64,000 nucleotides of DNA. It comes from Dicyema japonicum. Taxonomy: Eukaryota; Dicyemida; Rhombozoa; Dicyemidae. Shown in pieces: positions 53,960-64,000 of the stretch. The DNA lies in the NCBI GenBank assembly GCA_011109175.1, contig RDEW01000027.1, positions 515,399 through 579,398 of the forward strand, read 5' to 3'. The translations under genes and the position numbers were made by a program. Numbering within the stretch: the first letter of the stretch is position 1; every line of letters starts with the position of its first letter. A model generated the notes under the pieces. That model saw nothing but the letters and a program-made list of their open reading frames with translations, did not search any database and was not told where the DNA came from.

Positions 53960-55560
53960 CCCTCTTGTCAAATTGTCTTACGGAGAAGATACGTCTCTGG
54001 TTTTTGATGATGAAATCATTAAATCAAAAACGGGGATCCAGCAAGGAGATCCGCTTGGACCTCTCTTATTTGCCCTGACAATTGATGATGTTGTGAGATC
54101 AATTGACACACAACTAAATCTCTGGTATCTCGATGATGCCACAATTGGAGGATTATTCAAGGAAACATACAATTCATTCCGTAAAGCGTTACCAGCTTTA
54201 AAACACCTGGGCTTGGACATTAATGTTAACAAATCAGAGCCAATAAATGTCTCATATATAAACATTGACTTTCTCCCTATCAAGGAGTCTTTTAACGAAC
54301 TGTTTCTTAGAATCCCGACTGTGCCAGTTGATAAATTATATTTCCTCGGATGCACACTCAGCCAAGAAGAACCCAATAACCATCTACTTTCCAAAAATGA
54401 AGAACTAACACGCCTGCGAAAAGATTGTCATGTCTCGATCATCACACATCCTTCTTCCTGATGAGAAACAACATCGGACTACGCAAGCTTTTATATCTAC
54501 TCCGATGTTCACCCTGCTACGAACAATACGACACTCTACTTTCGATAGACAAATCTTTCAAACAAACTGTAAAGTCACTAATTAATGTCCGTGTCGACGA
54601 ACTTGGTTGGAAACAATGTAAGCTTCCCTCTGGATTTGGGGTGTCGGTCTAAGATCGGCACTGGAGGTTACGTACCCGGCATATCTATCGTCTCTCTCAA
54701 GCTGCAGCCATTTGACACGGCAAGTCTTCATAACACTATTGGACTTCGCTGGAATGAGTCATTTGACGAAGCTTATCGGAAATGGAACGGGTCCGGACTC
54801 AAAATCCCCAAAGACACAACGAAGCAACTGAATTGGGATAACATTGTCTGCTCCAAAATTTTGGAAGACCTTAAAAAAAAGCAAATCAACATCGTCTGAC
54901 CTGTTTGGTATCAGCTTCAAGTGTAGGGAGTGGAGCATGGCTTAATGCAATACCTTGCACAAACCTAGGGATTCTTTTGAACGACGATTCTTTGAGGATT
55001 GGAATTGGACAAAGACTATGACTAGACGTTTGTCAGGAGTACCGATGCCGCTGCGGGAAAATAGTCGATGCAAAGGGATTCCACCCGCTGTCCTCCAAAA
55101 GAAGCGCCAGAAAAGGACCACGTCACGCTGCTCTGAACAATGTGATCGTCCGAGCTCTGAAGGCTACAGGCTTCCCACCAAAGCTTGAACCAGTGGATCT
55201 TGATCGAGGAGATGGAAAGAGACTCAACGGAATGACTCTTTTCCCTTACACATCCGGAAGATCTTTGATATGGGAAGCAACTTGTGTTGACACATTTTCA
55301 AGCACGAACCTTTTCAAATCAGTTTAGACACCTGGATCATTTGCTTCAACTGTGGAAAACCTAAAAGTCAAGAAATATTCTTGCCTCGGGGACCGGTACA
55401 GATTTACTTCTGTTGCGGTCGAGTCATCAGGAGCCGTTGGTCTAATGACGGCTGAGTTCTTAAGCGAACTAGGAGGAATGGTTCCAAAAGAAAAGGGATC
55501 AACGAAGAGTCTTCAAAAACAAAATCAATTTTTCTTTGTATATTAGTTCAGTCTTAATTA
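53960..55560 (+). mobile_element. RLE-type retrotransposon, longest copy (RT plus CCHC plus nuclease)
   Basis: The frame from 53973 holds the RT palm: KTGIQQGDPLGPLLFALTID, then LWYLDDATIGG (catalytic LDD) and the INVNKSE segment. Frame shifts near 54450 and 54650 lead through the thumb (ISIVSLKLQPFDTASL, IGLRWNESFDEAY). A CCHC-region remnant follows at about 55030-55130 (CRCGKIVDAKGFHPLS in one frame). Then come KATGFPPKLEPVDLDRGDGK, SLIWEATCVDTFSS and AVESSGAVGLMTAEFLSEL. The start of the RT and any N-terminal fingers are absent. Confidence 0.8.
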
Positions 55561-55565
55561 TACAG

Positions 55566-56340
55566 TCATTTATCGCTGTTTCTAAATAAATAGTATTGGT
55601 GATAATGTGTCTCCTTACGAGTCACTTGAGGTTTTTGTGAGGGTGTAGATTTCAAGTTACCAATTTTGAAAGTCATGCGGGTATCGTTAAGTAGAATTCG
55701 AATAAGACGTGTCTCGTCAGGATCCACAGAGCTTTTGACAACTTTTAACAATTTATTTCTGTTTAGTGTCGAGGGAACGAGAAAGATCAATTCCCAGGAC
55801 ATGAATAAAAGTTTTATACTTCTAACACACGACAGTGAACCACCTATGTGCCCATAGTATATCTGTGGTATATCTTCAGTTTCGAAATTCATTAGAGATA
55901 GAAATTTATTAACTTTATCCTTATTCTGATCAGGAATGGTGTCTTAGTAGAATACTTAATTGAAGGTTGTTTAACGGACCTTTTGTGTTACCAGGTTTCT
56001 GTATTGAGATTAAGGTTCCTTCTCCTGGGAAACATCTTCTCAGGGACTGCTGATTTTTCATTTGATGGGTTTTTTTCAATCGGAAATATTAAAGATTCTG
56101 ATGCCTGGATTCTTAATCCATTCGCTTTCAAAATAGAAAAGATAGAGGATAGAAAAGAGATTAAAGACAATTTGATTGAAGTGCAATAATCTACATCACT
56201 GAAAATGTTGTACGACTCAAATTCTTTGAAGGTTTTTTGGTGCGGATTGCAATTTGGTTTTCTGACCCTTGCAAAAAAAAGCACTGGAAGTCCTGGTTCC
56301 ATTTGCAACAACCTGGCTATGTGAATCTGAAATTTCATCT
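55566..56340 (-). mobile_element. RTE-like reverse transcriptase fragment
   Basis: The minus frame to 55566 reads NRNKLLKVVKSSVDPDETRL, then IRILLNDTRMTFKIGN, aligned with GKLMEVLESFLLPDDVKIIHLLMRNT...KIGD in the intact copy. The frame at 55988-56338 is likely a further part (ILKANGLRIQASES) but is less clear. Confidence 0.55.
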
Positions 56341-56935
56341 CTACTATATATAAAAAAAGTACCGAACGCTCTAATCCCTGAAAACGATCTCAGAATTGCA
56401 TTAGAACAAAATGAACCAAAAATCTTTATGAAGAACGTTACTATTCCTATTAACAAAACACCAAAGATTATGGGAGTAACCTTGGATCAGGGACTCAGCT
56501 TTATCCGACATATTGAAAACATAGTAACTTCTGCTTTGAGGAGAATTTTAAAAGTACTCTCAGAAACACTTAGAAACCAAATTGGTGGCTTTGCCACGAT
56601 TTATAAACAATTTATCCGACCAACGATGACGTATGCAAGTCCTTCAAGGGAAATGCAGATTTCACGCATCTCGTCATTGAACTAACCGCAATCCAGGAGA
56701 CCGCAATAAGGATAATTGGACCAGAACACAAGATCCAGCCCATTGAAAATCTCTTAATCGAATTACAACGGAAACTTTTAAAGGAGGCTAGTTTACCGAC
56801 CTGCCCTCTATTCCATACACTATAGAAATATCTACAACCATACAGAAATTTTGAGCCGATGCCATGTACAATGAGAAGAGCTGTTCAGGATTCTCGACTC
56901 CACCGGACTCGTCCTCTCCCTTGTCGGTCTGGGAT
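56265..56935 (+). mobile_element. Jockey-like RT thumb and C-terminus
   Basis: IPINKTPKIMGVTLDQGLSF, HIENIVTSALRRILKVLS and TIYKQFIRPTMTYASP are the characteristic region after the catalytic palm of Jockey-type RTs. A frame change near 56650 is followed by TAIRIIG-type text and a stop-rich end at about 56930. Confidence 0.7.
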
Positions 56936-57099
56936 CACTTAGTTAGTTGAGAACATTTTATTTCTTTTCTTTGACCCAGTGATCCTGGAGGTAATAGACG
57001 AATCCTCTCCCTGGTTTCCTATGATTGAATCTGTAGACAGCAATTTTTTTTCCTTCGTAATGTATTGGCTGAGAGAGAAGGCTTCTTCGTGAAATGGAT

Positions 57100-57240
57100 T
57101 GACTTCTAATAAAATCCTGCCTAAGTAGAGCACATGATGACGTTTTAGCAGAACGAGAGAAGACAGGGAACAGAAGAAAAAAGGAGAAGTCTTTGACATA
57201 TCTGAAGCACTTATAATCGTGACTTAAGTCGTTATTGAGA
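57100..57240. repeat. Dispersed repeat shared with 44050-44255
   Basis: GAGCACATGATGACGTTTTAG, CAGAACGAGAGAAGACAGGG and CTGAAGCACTTATAATCGTG correspond to the copy at 44050-44255. Confidence 0.5.
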
Positions 57241-57595
57241 ATGGATTATGCTAGTATCGTAAATTACTGACCACTTGGTTAGAGCGGCGATTTTAGCAAA
57301 CGTAAGGCATGACGATGACGTCATGTCGTTTGCTCCGTAAGGAGTTTTTGTATTAACATAGGATTGTTTAAATTCACTAAATTATTCAGGTTCTATATAA
57401 GTGGATTCTCCTGGCGTCTCCCGGCGGGTTCTTGAACAACATCAGATACTTCGCGTTCAGATCTTAACATAACAAGTTATTGATATGGTCGATATCTGGG
57501 GCTGAGAAACTGAACCCTTTGGATCATAATTGGGAGGGAGTTCATAGATGTTCAATACGGTGAGGAAGCCAATGATGTTAAAATTGAAATTGTGA
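57241..57595. other. Unclassified
   Basis: No supported feature. Confidence 0.3.
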
Positions 57596-57599
57596 TGTA

Positions 57600-57895
57600 C
57601 TCAATGGGAGAAGGAAAATGGACATGTATTGCTTCCGTTAAAAAATTTCCTTCTTGATAAATGTAATGACTCCACTAGGGTGGCGAGAAGGGCAGTCACG
57701 TCTGATAATGTTATAGATATAAGCATTCCCGTGACGTCTTCTAGCCTGGATACCCACCGAGTCCTCGGTCGACCAGGTTTTTCCTTCCCAGTAATGTTGT
57801 TCAGCATAATGATCCTTTCCAGGGAATCAGAAAGGACAACATGCCCAAAGAACGCCAATCTGTCTGTTTTAAATTCTTCCTTCTAGCGAAATGTC
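57600..57895 (-). mobile_element. Non-LTR RT C-terminal fragment (GRPRTRW type)
   Basis: The minus frame MAFFGHVVLSDSLERIIMLN continues TGKEKPGRPRTRWVSRLEDV. This is the widespread FGHV...GKRxRGRPRxRW ending of APE-type retrotransposon proteins. It is a different family from the GRPRV copies. Confidence 0.7.
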
Positions 57896-58259
57896 CGTCT
57901 CCACCCATTTGAGTACATCGATGTTTGTTATTTATTGTCGTATGTCATAAGAACCCGGGGCGTTGATACTGTCCGGGTTGAAGAGACAAATTTATCACTT
58001 GAAAACATTAACAACCACTAAGTTTTGTCTCAAAAGAAACAAAATAGAGATAAGTTAAATCCCCAAGAAAAAATAGAAAAGTAAAATCCCGGAATAAAGT
58101 AGAGATGTTAAATCCCCAAGGAAAAGAACCGAGATATAGGTTACTTATCCGAGAGAGAGAGACAAATTTTATTTTCTAACAAAACCCAAAAACTAATTTC
58201 TGTTAAGAAACCAAAACCTGAACCAAAACTAATTAAGTGGGTTTGTATTCATCGTGTAG

Positions 58260-59375
58260 GGTCATTTTATGAGACACCACATGTCTCTACTTCGTGTCCA
58301 TTCAAAATGGCCTCCAATTAATTTTTTCAGGTTTTGGATAAGTTCATCAATAAACATCACGAGATTTTAGCGAAACGACATCTTTAGGTAAAAAAGTCAT
58401 CTTTTTTAAATCTTATAAAAATTGATTTTACCAAGGTCCTCGACATCTTTAGGTAAAAAAGTCATCTTTTTTAAATCTTATAAAAATTGATTTTGCCAAG
58501 GTCCTCGACATCTTTAGGTAAAAAAGTCATCTTTTTAAATCTTATAAAAATTAATTTTAACGGGTCCTATGGGTAAGTGGAACATTTTGCCAAGGTCCTC
58601 GACATATTTAGGTAAAAAAGTCATCTTTTGTAAATCTTATAAAAATTTATTTTAACGGGTCCTATGGGTAAGTGGAACATTTTGCCAAGGTCCTCGACAT
58701 ATTTAGGTAAAAAAGTCATCTTTTGAAATCTTATAAAAATTGATTTTAACGGGTCCTATGGGAAGTAAGTGGAACATTTTACCAAGGTCCATATCTCAAT
58801 TGGAGGCTGGCACAAACGTTTTTTAGATGTACATTTGGACACTAAATAAGATTCCAAAAATTTTGTTGAGAAATTGATAAAAGAAGAAAGCATAATGATA
58901 AAATTCTTAAAGATTACGAAATGGAGAAAAAATTCAAGAAAAACTAAATATATCGGCTTTATCTGAGAATACATTGAAATTTGTTTAAGAACAAATGTTA
59001 CTTAACTTGGATCCGATAGAATATATATTCAATTTAGTTGAATATATATTCTATTACATTTATAATTATTTTCTATTTTTCCTTTTGAAAATAAATCTTT
59101 CATTTTAAATTAAATAAAAATATTTTAAAAATAAATGTTTACCTAAAGATGTCGAGGACCTTGGTAAATTGTTTCCACTTACCCATAGACCTGTTAAAAT
59201 CAATTTTATAAGATTTCAAAAAGATGACTTTTTCACCTAAAGATGTCGAGGACCTTGATAAAATATCTCGTGATGTCTATTGATGAACGTATTCAAAACC
59301 TGAGAAATTTTATTGGAGGCCATTTTGAAAGAGCCATTTTGAATGGGAACCTCTACTTCGTTTGGACCCCAAAAA
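58260..59375. mobile_element. Foldback-like element with repeat-filled inverted arms
   Basis: The left arm (58260-58795) and right arm (59140-59375) are inverted relative to each other. Shared words in order are TTCAAAATGGCCTCCAAT, CATCACGAGAT, CCTCGACATCTTTAGG, AAAAAGTCATCTTTTT, CTTATAAAA, GGGTAAGTGGAA and CCAAGGTCCTCGACATC. The left arm holds five tandem units, the right about two. The spacer (58796-59140) has no ORF but contains a perfect 16-bp inverted repeat (TAGAATATATATTCAA and complement) at 59018-59055. No transposase is present. Confidence 0.7.
58376..58790. repeat. Tandem repeat of about 65 and 95 bp units (left arm)
   Basis: Five units each start at CGACATCTTTAGGTAAAAAAG. The first two are about 65 bases. 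The last three gain an extra segment CGGGTCCTATGGG...AACATTTT and are about 95 bases. Neighbouring units are nearly identical. Confidence 0.85.
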
Positions 59376-59380
59376 TTACA

Positions 59381-60590
59381 TCACATTTTCCATAAGTGAT
59401 GTAATAATTTTTCTATCTTTCTGACTTTCAGGTCGTAATCCTCTTCGATATTGGATTTTAAGTCCAGTCCATATGCCAATTTAATCGCAAATCTTCTGGA
59501 CTTTTCCAATTTTTTGACAAAGACATCACTTTCTTTTGTTCTAAACCATCCTTGATAACCATATATCAAGAAAGGTTCAACACACGCCGAATACACAAAA
59601 AGAAAAGTTTCAGGCTCCAAATGAAATCGAATTAAAGATTTCAACATTCCTGTAGCTTTCTTTCTTCGTGTTTTAATATGTTCCTTGAAAGATCCTCTTC
59701 GGTCTATCAACAATCCGAGATACTTCAATGTTTCAGAGATTTTTATATCCCCAGTATTCACACATTGATTAATATTTTTTCTTTTACTTGCAATCCAAGT
59801 GACTGTTGTTTTTTCCCTCGATAGAGTCAACCCATTGTTTTGGCACCACTTTCCAATCTTAGTAATATGGGATTCCACCCTTTTCCATGAAATTTGTTTA
59901 TTCATGCTTGAATCAAGCACAAGAATGTCATCAGCATAAATAATCATTTGACTATTTACGCTCTCTGTTTTCGGCAAATCTCTCATTACGCAATTGAAGA
60001 GTAGCGGGCTGAGAATTGAACCCTGTGGAACTCCTCTTCGCAATTCAATTTTCTTTGAAATTAAATTTCCAACACGTATATATGACTTTCTTTTTGAAAG
60101 AAAGTTTTCTATCCATAATAACGCAGTTTTCCCAATTTCTGCTTTTGACAACGTATCAACAAGTCCAAAGTGCCAAACACTGTCAAACGCTTTTGTTATA
60201 TCCAAACATGCTATTGTAAGAAATTCCTTTTTATTTCGTGAAATTTCGATTGCAGATCTTAGCTCTTTAAAACAATCTCCAGTCCCTTTTTTATGCCGAA
60301 ATCCCAGTTGATTATCAGAGAGAAAATTATTATCCTCAACATGCCTTGATAGACGATTGAAAACAATTTTTTCCATAACTTTCGATATTGAGCAGACTAG
60401 GCTAATTGGCCTATAACTATCTGCTTTTGACCTTGACTTTCCTTTTTTCACAACCATGCGTACAATTGTTCGTTTCCAATAAGCTGGAACATGACCAAAA
60501 CTCCAAGAAGAATTATATAATATTTTTAGGCACTCAATAAAATTGGGCCTGCGTTCTTGAAAATACTCATTGGGGATAAACTAATGAGCC
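59381..60590 (-). mobile_element. Jockey/CR1-like reverse transcriptase, well preserved
   Basis: An open minus-strand frame from about 60580 to the stop at 59381, about 400 codons. It reads WSFGHVPAYWKRTIVRMVVK, YRPISLVCSISKVMEKIV, LGFRHKKGT, CLDITKAFDSVWH, RRGVPQGSILSPLLFN, MIIYADDILVLDSS (catalytic), LKYLGLLIDRRGSFKEHI and ACVEPFLIYGYQGW. All RT blocks are present. The endonuclease is missing and the frame is cut at 60590 by a tandem repeat. The 3' end abuts the foldback-like element's right arm. Confidence 0.88.
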
Positions 60591-60630
60591 ATTAAAATGG
60601 AAAGAGAATATAAATAAAAAAAATGAAAAT

Positions 60631-60885
60631 TTTCGACCCTTTTCTCGTTAATCGCTTTATTGACTCAAAATAAATTTTTTTGTTTTTTCGAGTGAACAAG
60701 GGACCGATCCTTCGACCTTTTCTATTTTCGACCCTTTTCTCGTTTAATCGCTTATTGACTCAAAATAAAATTTTTTGTTTTGAGTGAACAAGGACCAATC
60801 CTTCGACCTCTTCTATTTTCGACCCTTTTCTCGTTTAATCGCTTTATTGACTCAAAATAAAATTTTTTTGTTTGAGTGAACAAGG
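60631..60885. repeat. Tandem repeat, three units of about 93 bp
   Basis: Each unit begins TTTCGACCCTTTTCTCGTT, continues ATTGACTCAAAATAAA, a T-run, GAGTGAACAAGG and CCTTCGACCT. It lies between the RT and the zinc-knuckle frame of the same element and has replaced the expected endonuclease region. Confidence 0.85.
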
Positions 60886-61080
60886 GTAGATATCCCACAC
60901 ATCTGATTTATGTTGAACCAACTGCCGGCCATTCGTATGTCTCGAACTCTGTGATCTCCTATTCTCCTGGTTTTGTTTCCGAGATATATTTGACTTCAGT
61001 TTCTCTTTGCATTTGTATGCGAAGTGTCCAATTTGTTGACAGTTGAACATGTCGTCGGCCTCTTCACGATTATTGCTTTT
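60844..61080 (-). mobile_element. ORF1-like zinc-knuckle fragment
   Basis: The minus frame reads MFNCQQIGHFAYKCKEKLKS. This is a CCHC knuckle as in Jockey-type ORF1 (CFNCQ...GH...C), but the first cysteine position holds methionine. Probably the ORF1 end of the element whose RT lies at 59381-60590. Confidence 0.5.
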
Positions 61081-61199
61081 GTTATTTCATTGTCCGACGT
61101 CGAATTTCCATATTAAACACTATGTAGTTTGTACGAAGTTCTATTAAAAAATCCATTGCTGGTTGAGTAATTTTTTGTTTATAATCTTTCGTTTATCAA

Positions 61200-61315
61200 G
61201 TTTGTTAATAAATAAAATTATTCCAAAGACCAAGAGAAAAACAAAACTAACTCTCTCCTTGATCCTGACTTGTTCCAGTAATTCCAGAACTCGTCTCCAG
61301 ATAAATTGTTCATGA
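61200..61315 (-). mobile_element. Jockey-like 3' fragment
   Basis: The minus strand reads RVLELLEQVRIKE, then a 3' flank with TTGGTCTTTGGAATAATTTT and TATTTATT. Same family as 45660-45760. Confidence 0.5.
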
Positions 61316-61920
61316 ACTATTTGTGATTAATTTGGGAATTTGAAAAAAAAATTTATAAAAACCATTAAAGTAAAAAAATTATTTTTGTCAAAATAATGTT
61401 TGAACCCGAGCTGTCTTATTTTTTTAAATCTCACTTTGAGTGTATCTTCTATGTTATGTTATCCAATTAAGTCGTGTCCGACCCTTCGAGATCTCATAAA
61501 CAAGTTTCCTACACTCTCCCCGATCTGCCGCAAATCATTTTAAATCAGCTTTGATTTTATTTGTTGTTCAATCAGATACAATGCATTTGAAATCTCACTT
61601 TTGTTTCCGGTTCTAGTACCTCCATCAATTATTTCGTCTTCATCAATGGTTTTGTCTTTTTCAATTCCTTCCATTCAAAAGATTAGTATCAATTCCAGGA
61701 AATTTTAACGATTTGCATGTCTTTGTTGAAGGAATATAATTTTTATATGTTTTTAATATGGACTCTCGGGAATTAAGAATATTATTCTGTTTTTCTTGAA
61801 ATTCGAATATTTAATAAGCAGAAAATCTGTGAGCGATTGTTTGACGTGATTTAGCACTATTCTATAGTCTTCTATTTCAAAATTCAAGTTTTTGGAAATA
61901 ATTAAACCTTATATAATTAC
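61316..61920. other. AT-rich, no gene seen
   Basis: No supported feature. Confidence 0.3.
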
Positions 61921-61924
61921 AAAG

Positions 61925-62300
61925 AGAAGCTTTTATTTATTTAAACACCCTAAGACCAAAGTCAAAAATCGAAAATAACTATCATGTGATCCCGATATGT
62001 TCAAAATCCTCATCTTTGCCCGATGTTCCTCTCTCAGTTCCCACACGTGTATGTATCAGGCGGTGCCTTGAATCATCTCGGAATCTGCCGCATGATGGCT
62101 TCCAGAAGAGTCGGTCCGGATCCATGTTTTCCACGAGTCCATCGCTCCGTAATTCTGAACGCCCTTTTCTGCATTTTCTCCACTTTTCTTTTATTTGCAT
62201 ATGAGATGGAGAGTTCACACGAAACACATGCATATTTTTTTACCCCAAGATCACCGGAGATGCATATGAGATACATGACTCGATGTACTGCTTGCATATG
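61925..62300 (-). mobile_element. Jockey-like element, C-terminal end
   Basis: Minus frames read NKRKVEKMQKRAFRITERW, then PTLLEAIMRQIPR, and after a shift HRLIHTRVGTERGTSGKDED and FEHIGIT, then a stop. AATAAATAAAAG follows in the tail. The last codons match IGIT of 41340-41356. Confidence 0.65.
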
Positions 62301-62635
62301 TTTTTCAGTACCTTCTATCTTCCAGATAAGATCTCTAGAATATTAATTTCCCTTTCAAATTTTTTATTTTATATATGGGGTGATGAAAAAAGGTGCATAT
62401 CAAATGTCACTCTCAATATCTGTTGAAAGGCAACGAAAAGCTATCGAACACATGGTAAAATTAAAAACGAAACTTATTAACAAATGATCCAGATGCATTC
62501 CAACAGCGACCTCGTCTTTAAATAGTCTTAATAGATTTGTCAGACCACTTTATAATATGTCTGCAAATGAAGTTTGTGAAAACTTAAGATCTTTCTTTTT
62601 TTGTTCGACTCCGGAGAAAATGGAAAATTTAGAGA
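62301..62635. other. Unclassified
   Basis: Nothing recognised. Confidence 0.3.
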
Positions 62636-62639
62636 ATTG

Positions 62640-62905
62640 TTTGAAATTGCTAGATAAAAGATTCCAAGGGGAAATATGGTATGTAGGAATGTTAAGACTT
62701 AAGAATAGTAAATTTCTGACTCAAGACGGTCTCTTTTCAAAGATCGCTTGGGTCCATGATCTCTAAAGCTAGCAACAAGCGGCGAAAAACGGAATGGTTG
62801 TTCCAAAGGATTTCTCTGGCAGATGTAAGGGGGAACGCCATTCCATTATATCTGCTGGATTATTTTGATTGTCTTGTTTTTGTAATAAATTGTTTTATTA
62901 TGTTA
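62640..62905 (+). mobile_element. RLE-type retrotransposon, 3' tail
   Basis: After LKNSKFLTQDGLFSKIAWVH (diverged FGPKTVFFLRSLG region), a frame reads KASNKRRKTEWLFQRISLAD, then VRGNAIPLYLLDYFD and a stop. It is close to ASKERRETKWVFQRISL at 6365-6480. Confidence 0.7.
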
Positions 62906-63117
62906 ATTTTATAAAATTGTTCATTTAACTTGCTAAAATTAGTTAAAGGTTCAAGGATAGAAAACCACAAAAAATGTAACCAATTGCTCATGCGTTTGGG
63001 GTGGGCCATTTGACATATTGGTCTTATGCGCCAGATCCTACCCTACATTAAAGTATATCACGCTGAACCAGTGGCATGCACGGCTCGGGAAGATTGGGCT
63101 AGTCTAAGTGTGGGATT

Positions 63118-63350
63118 CACAATGAACGCTAATAATCAACGATACGGGATAAACTTTAATGCTCAATGACTATTCAATGACTATTCACAATGAACGCTAA
63201 TAATCAACGATACGGGATAAACTTTAATGCTCAATGACTATTCAATGACTATTCACAATGAACGCTAATAATCAACGATACGGGATAAACTTTTAATGCT
63301 CAATGACTATTCACAATGAACGCTAATAATGACTATTCAATGACTATTGA
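63118..63350 (+). repeat. Tandem repeat, just over three units of about 73 bp
   Basis: Units of CACAATGAACGCTAATAATC, AACGATACGGGATAAACTT, TAATGCTCAATGACTATT, with CAATGACTATT doubled at unit junctions. Units are nearly identical. The last is truncated. Confidence 0.9.
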
Positions 63351-63354
63351 TGAG

Positions 63355-63530
63355 ATAAAACCTAAACTTGACCAGCATAGAATGACACGTCTAGCTCCTG
63401 TCTCGACGAAAGAAAGTGGTTCATGGTTCAGAGCCTTCCCATGCACATCACTTGAAACACTATTGGATGACAACTCACAAAAATTGAAATTTCAGTCTAC
63501 CTCTGAATGGATGTTTGCGTGACCTATCGC
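63355..63530 (+). mobile_element. RLE-type retrotransposon piece upstream of the CCHC finger
   Basis: HRMTRLAPVSTKESGSWFRA followed by FPCTSLETLLDDNS resembles the RL...SGxWL...LP...LD region before the CCHC finger in this class (compare LDDDSLRTAVCLHLG at 1149). It lies directly after the tandem repeat. Confidence 0.5.
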
Positions 63531-64000
63531 CGTAGATTTGAAGAACGCTCAACAATAAATCGGAGAAGTGATGGAAAAAGTAAAAGATACATTGCAATGA
63601 AGGATTTATCGCATTGGGACTAGAAGCGGCATGATTCCCTGTTCAGTTGGTGGCTCTCGGACTGGTCTCAGGCAACAAAAACTGACGAGACAACTCTCTA
63701 TGGGAAAGTGGTAGATGCTCCAAATGTGTGGATAGCATTTCTCAGACCCTAAAAAGTGAATAAATACGAATATCTCGGTGTCAGTTATTTTTAAAACGTC
63801 TTGGCTTTTGAGTGTAGCATGTCAACTTAGTCTCTTAGACAAAGACAGAGTTCTTGCTTATCAAGTTCTCTTGACATCAATTACATAGAAAATTAATTCA
63901 CTTTTTTAATATAGAAATTTTGGCTTTCTAATTTCCAATAGGTTTTAAGTCTAAATTCGATTCAACATTTTTGAGACTCACAAAAGTTTCAATCTTTAAA
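63531..64000. other. Unclassified
   Basis: No supported feature to the window end. Confidence 0.3.

Noticed and set aside
58376-58790. CRISPR array
   Set aside because: Units are adjacent tandem repeats without unique spacers, in a eukaryotic context.
59994-60311. Plus-strand frames opposite the RT at 59381-60590
   Set aside because: No motifs. The minus-strand RT explains the open frame.
63118-63350. CRISPR array
   Set aside because: Unit and junction sequences repeat without unique spacers. It is a simple tandem array.

Overview
The window looks like a small-genome animal, most probably a dicyemid mesozoan. It is AT-rich and carries metazoan-type genes: a golgin GM130, a Gemin6-like SMN-complex protein, RanGAP, the mitoribosomal protein mL46 and the complex I subunit NDUFB4. 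Their coding regions are split by GT-AG introns of only 20-28 bases; I could place more than 40 by restoring frame and family similarity. Introns this short in an animal are a known hallmark of dicyemids. The species itself is an inference. There are no prokaryotic features.

The host genes are spread out. They are an acid-sphingomyelinase-like phosphodiesterase (7750-8972, +), GM130 (11582-13880, -) head to head with Gemin6-like (13957-14250, +), a 53-residue membrane protein resembling the ATP synthase 6.8 kDa subunit (17138-17299, +), class I fructose-bisphosphate aldolase (30293-31499, +), RanGAP (33461-35110, +), mL46 (35747-36521, -), NDUFB4 (37881-38340, +), pyridoxal kinase (46660-47680, +) and phosphomevalonate kinase (51666-52313, -). 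They are ordinary housekeeping functions (Golgi tethering, snRNP assembly, glycolysis, nuclear transport, mitochondrial translation and respiration, vitamin B6, isoprenoids) and do not form one pathway. Six of them need a one-base correction, usually in a short homopolymer, to read through. This points to assembly indels rather than gene death.

Most of the rest is retrotransposon debris. I see (a) an APE-type, RTE-like family with a long copy at 20086-22515, a 5'-truncated copy at 52482-53745 that looks identical over the shared part, and two short derivatives (5395-5895 and 15640-16085) that keep both ends but lost the middle; (b) many 3' ends of a family with a CCHC finger and restriction-like endonuclease (R2/R4/NeSL type), one with a twin-priming-like inversion (3100-3740); (c) Jockey/CR1-like elements, including a decayed copy at 28084-29770 and a well-kept reverse transcriptase at 59381-60590; (d) a tRNA-derived SINE in about nine copies; (e) a second roughly 300-bp dispersed repeat (called family B here); (f) traces of hAT and Tc1/mariner-like transposases; and (g) a foldback-like element with repeat-filled inverted arms at 58260-59375. 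Tandem repeats lie at 58376-58790, 60631-60885 and 63118-63350.

I saw no tRNA, rRNA or CRISPR array. All gene names rest on remembered family similarity and conserved motifs, not on a search. Boundaries of decayed repeats are approximate.
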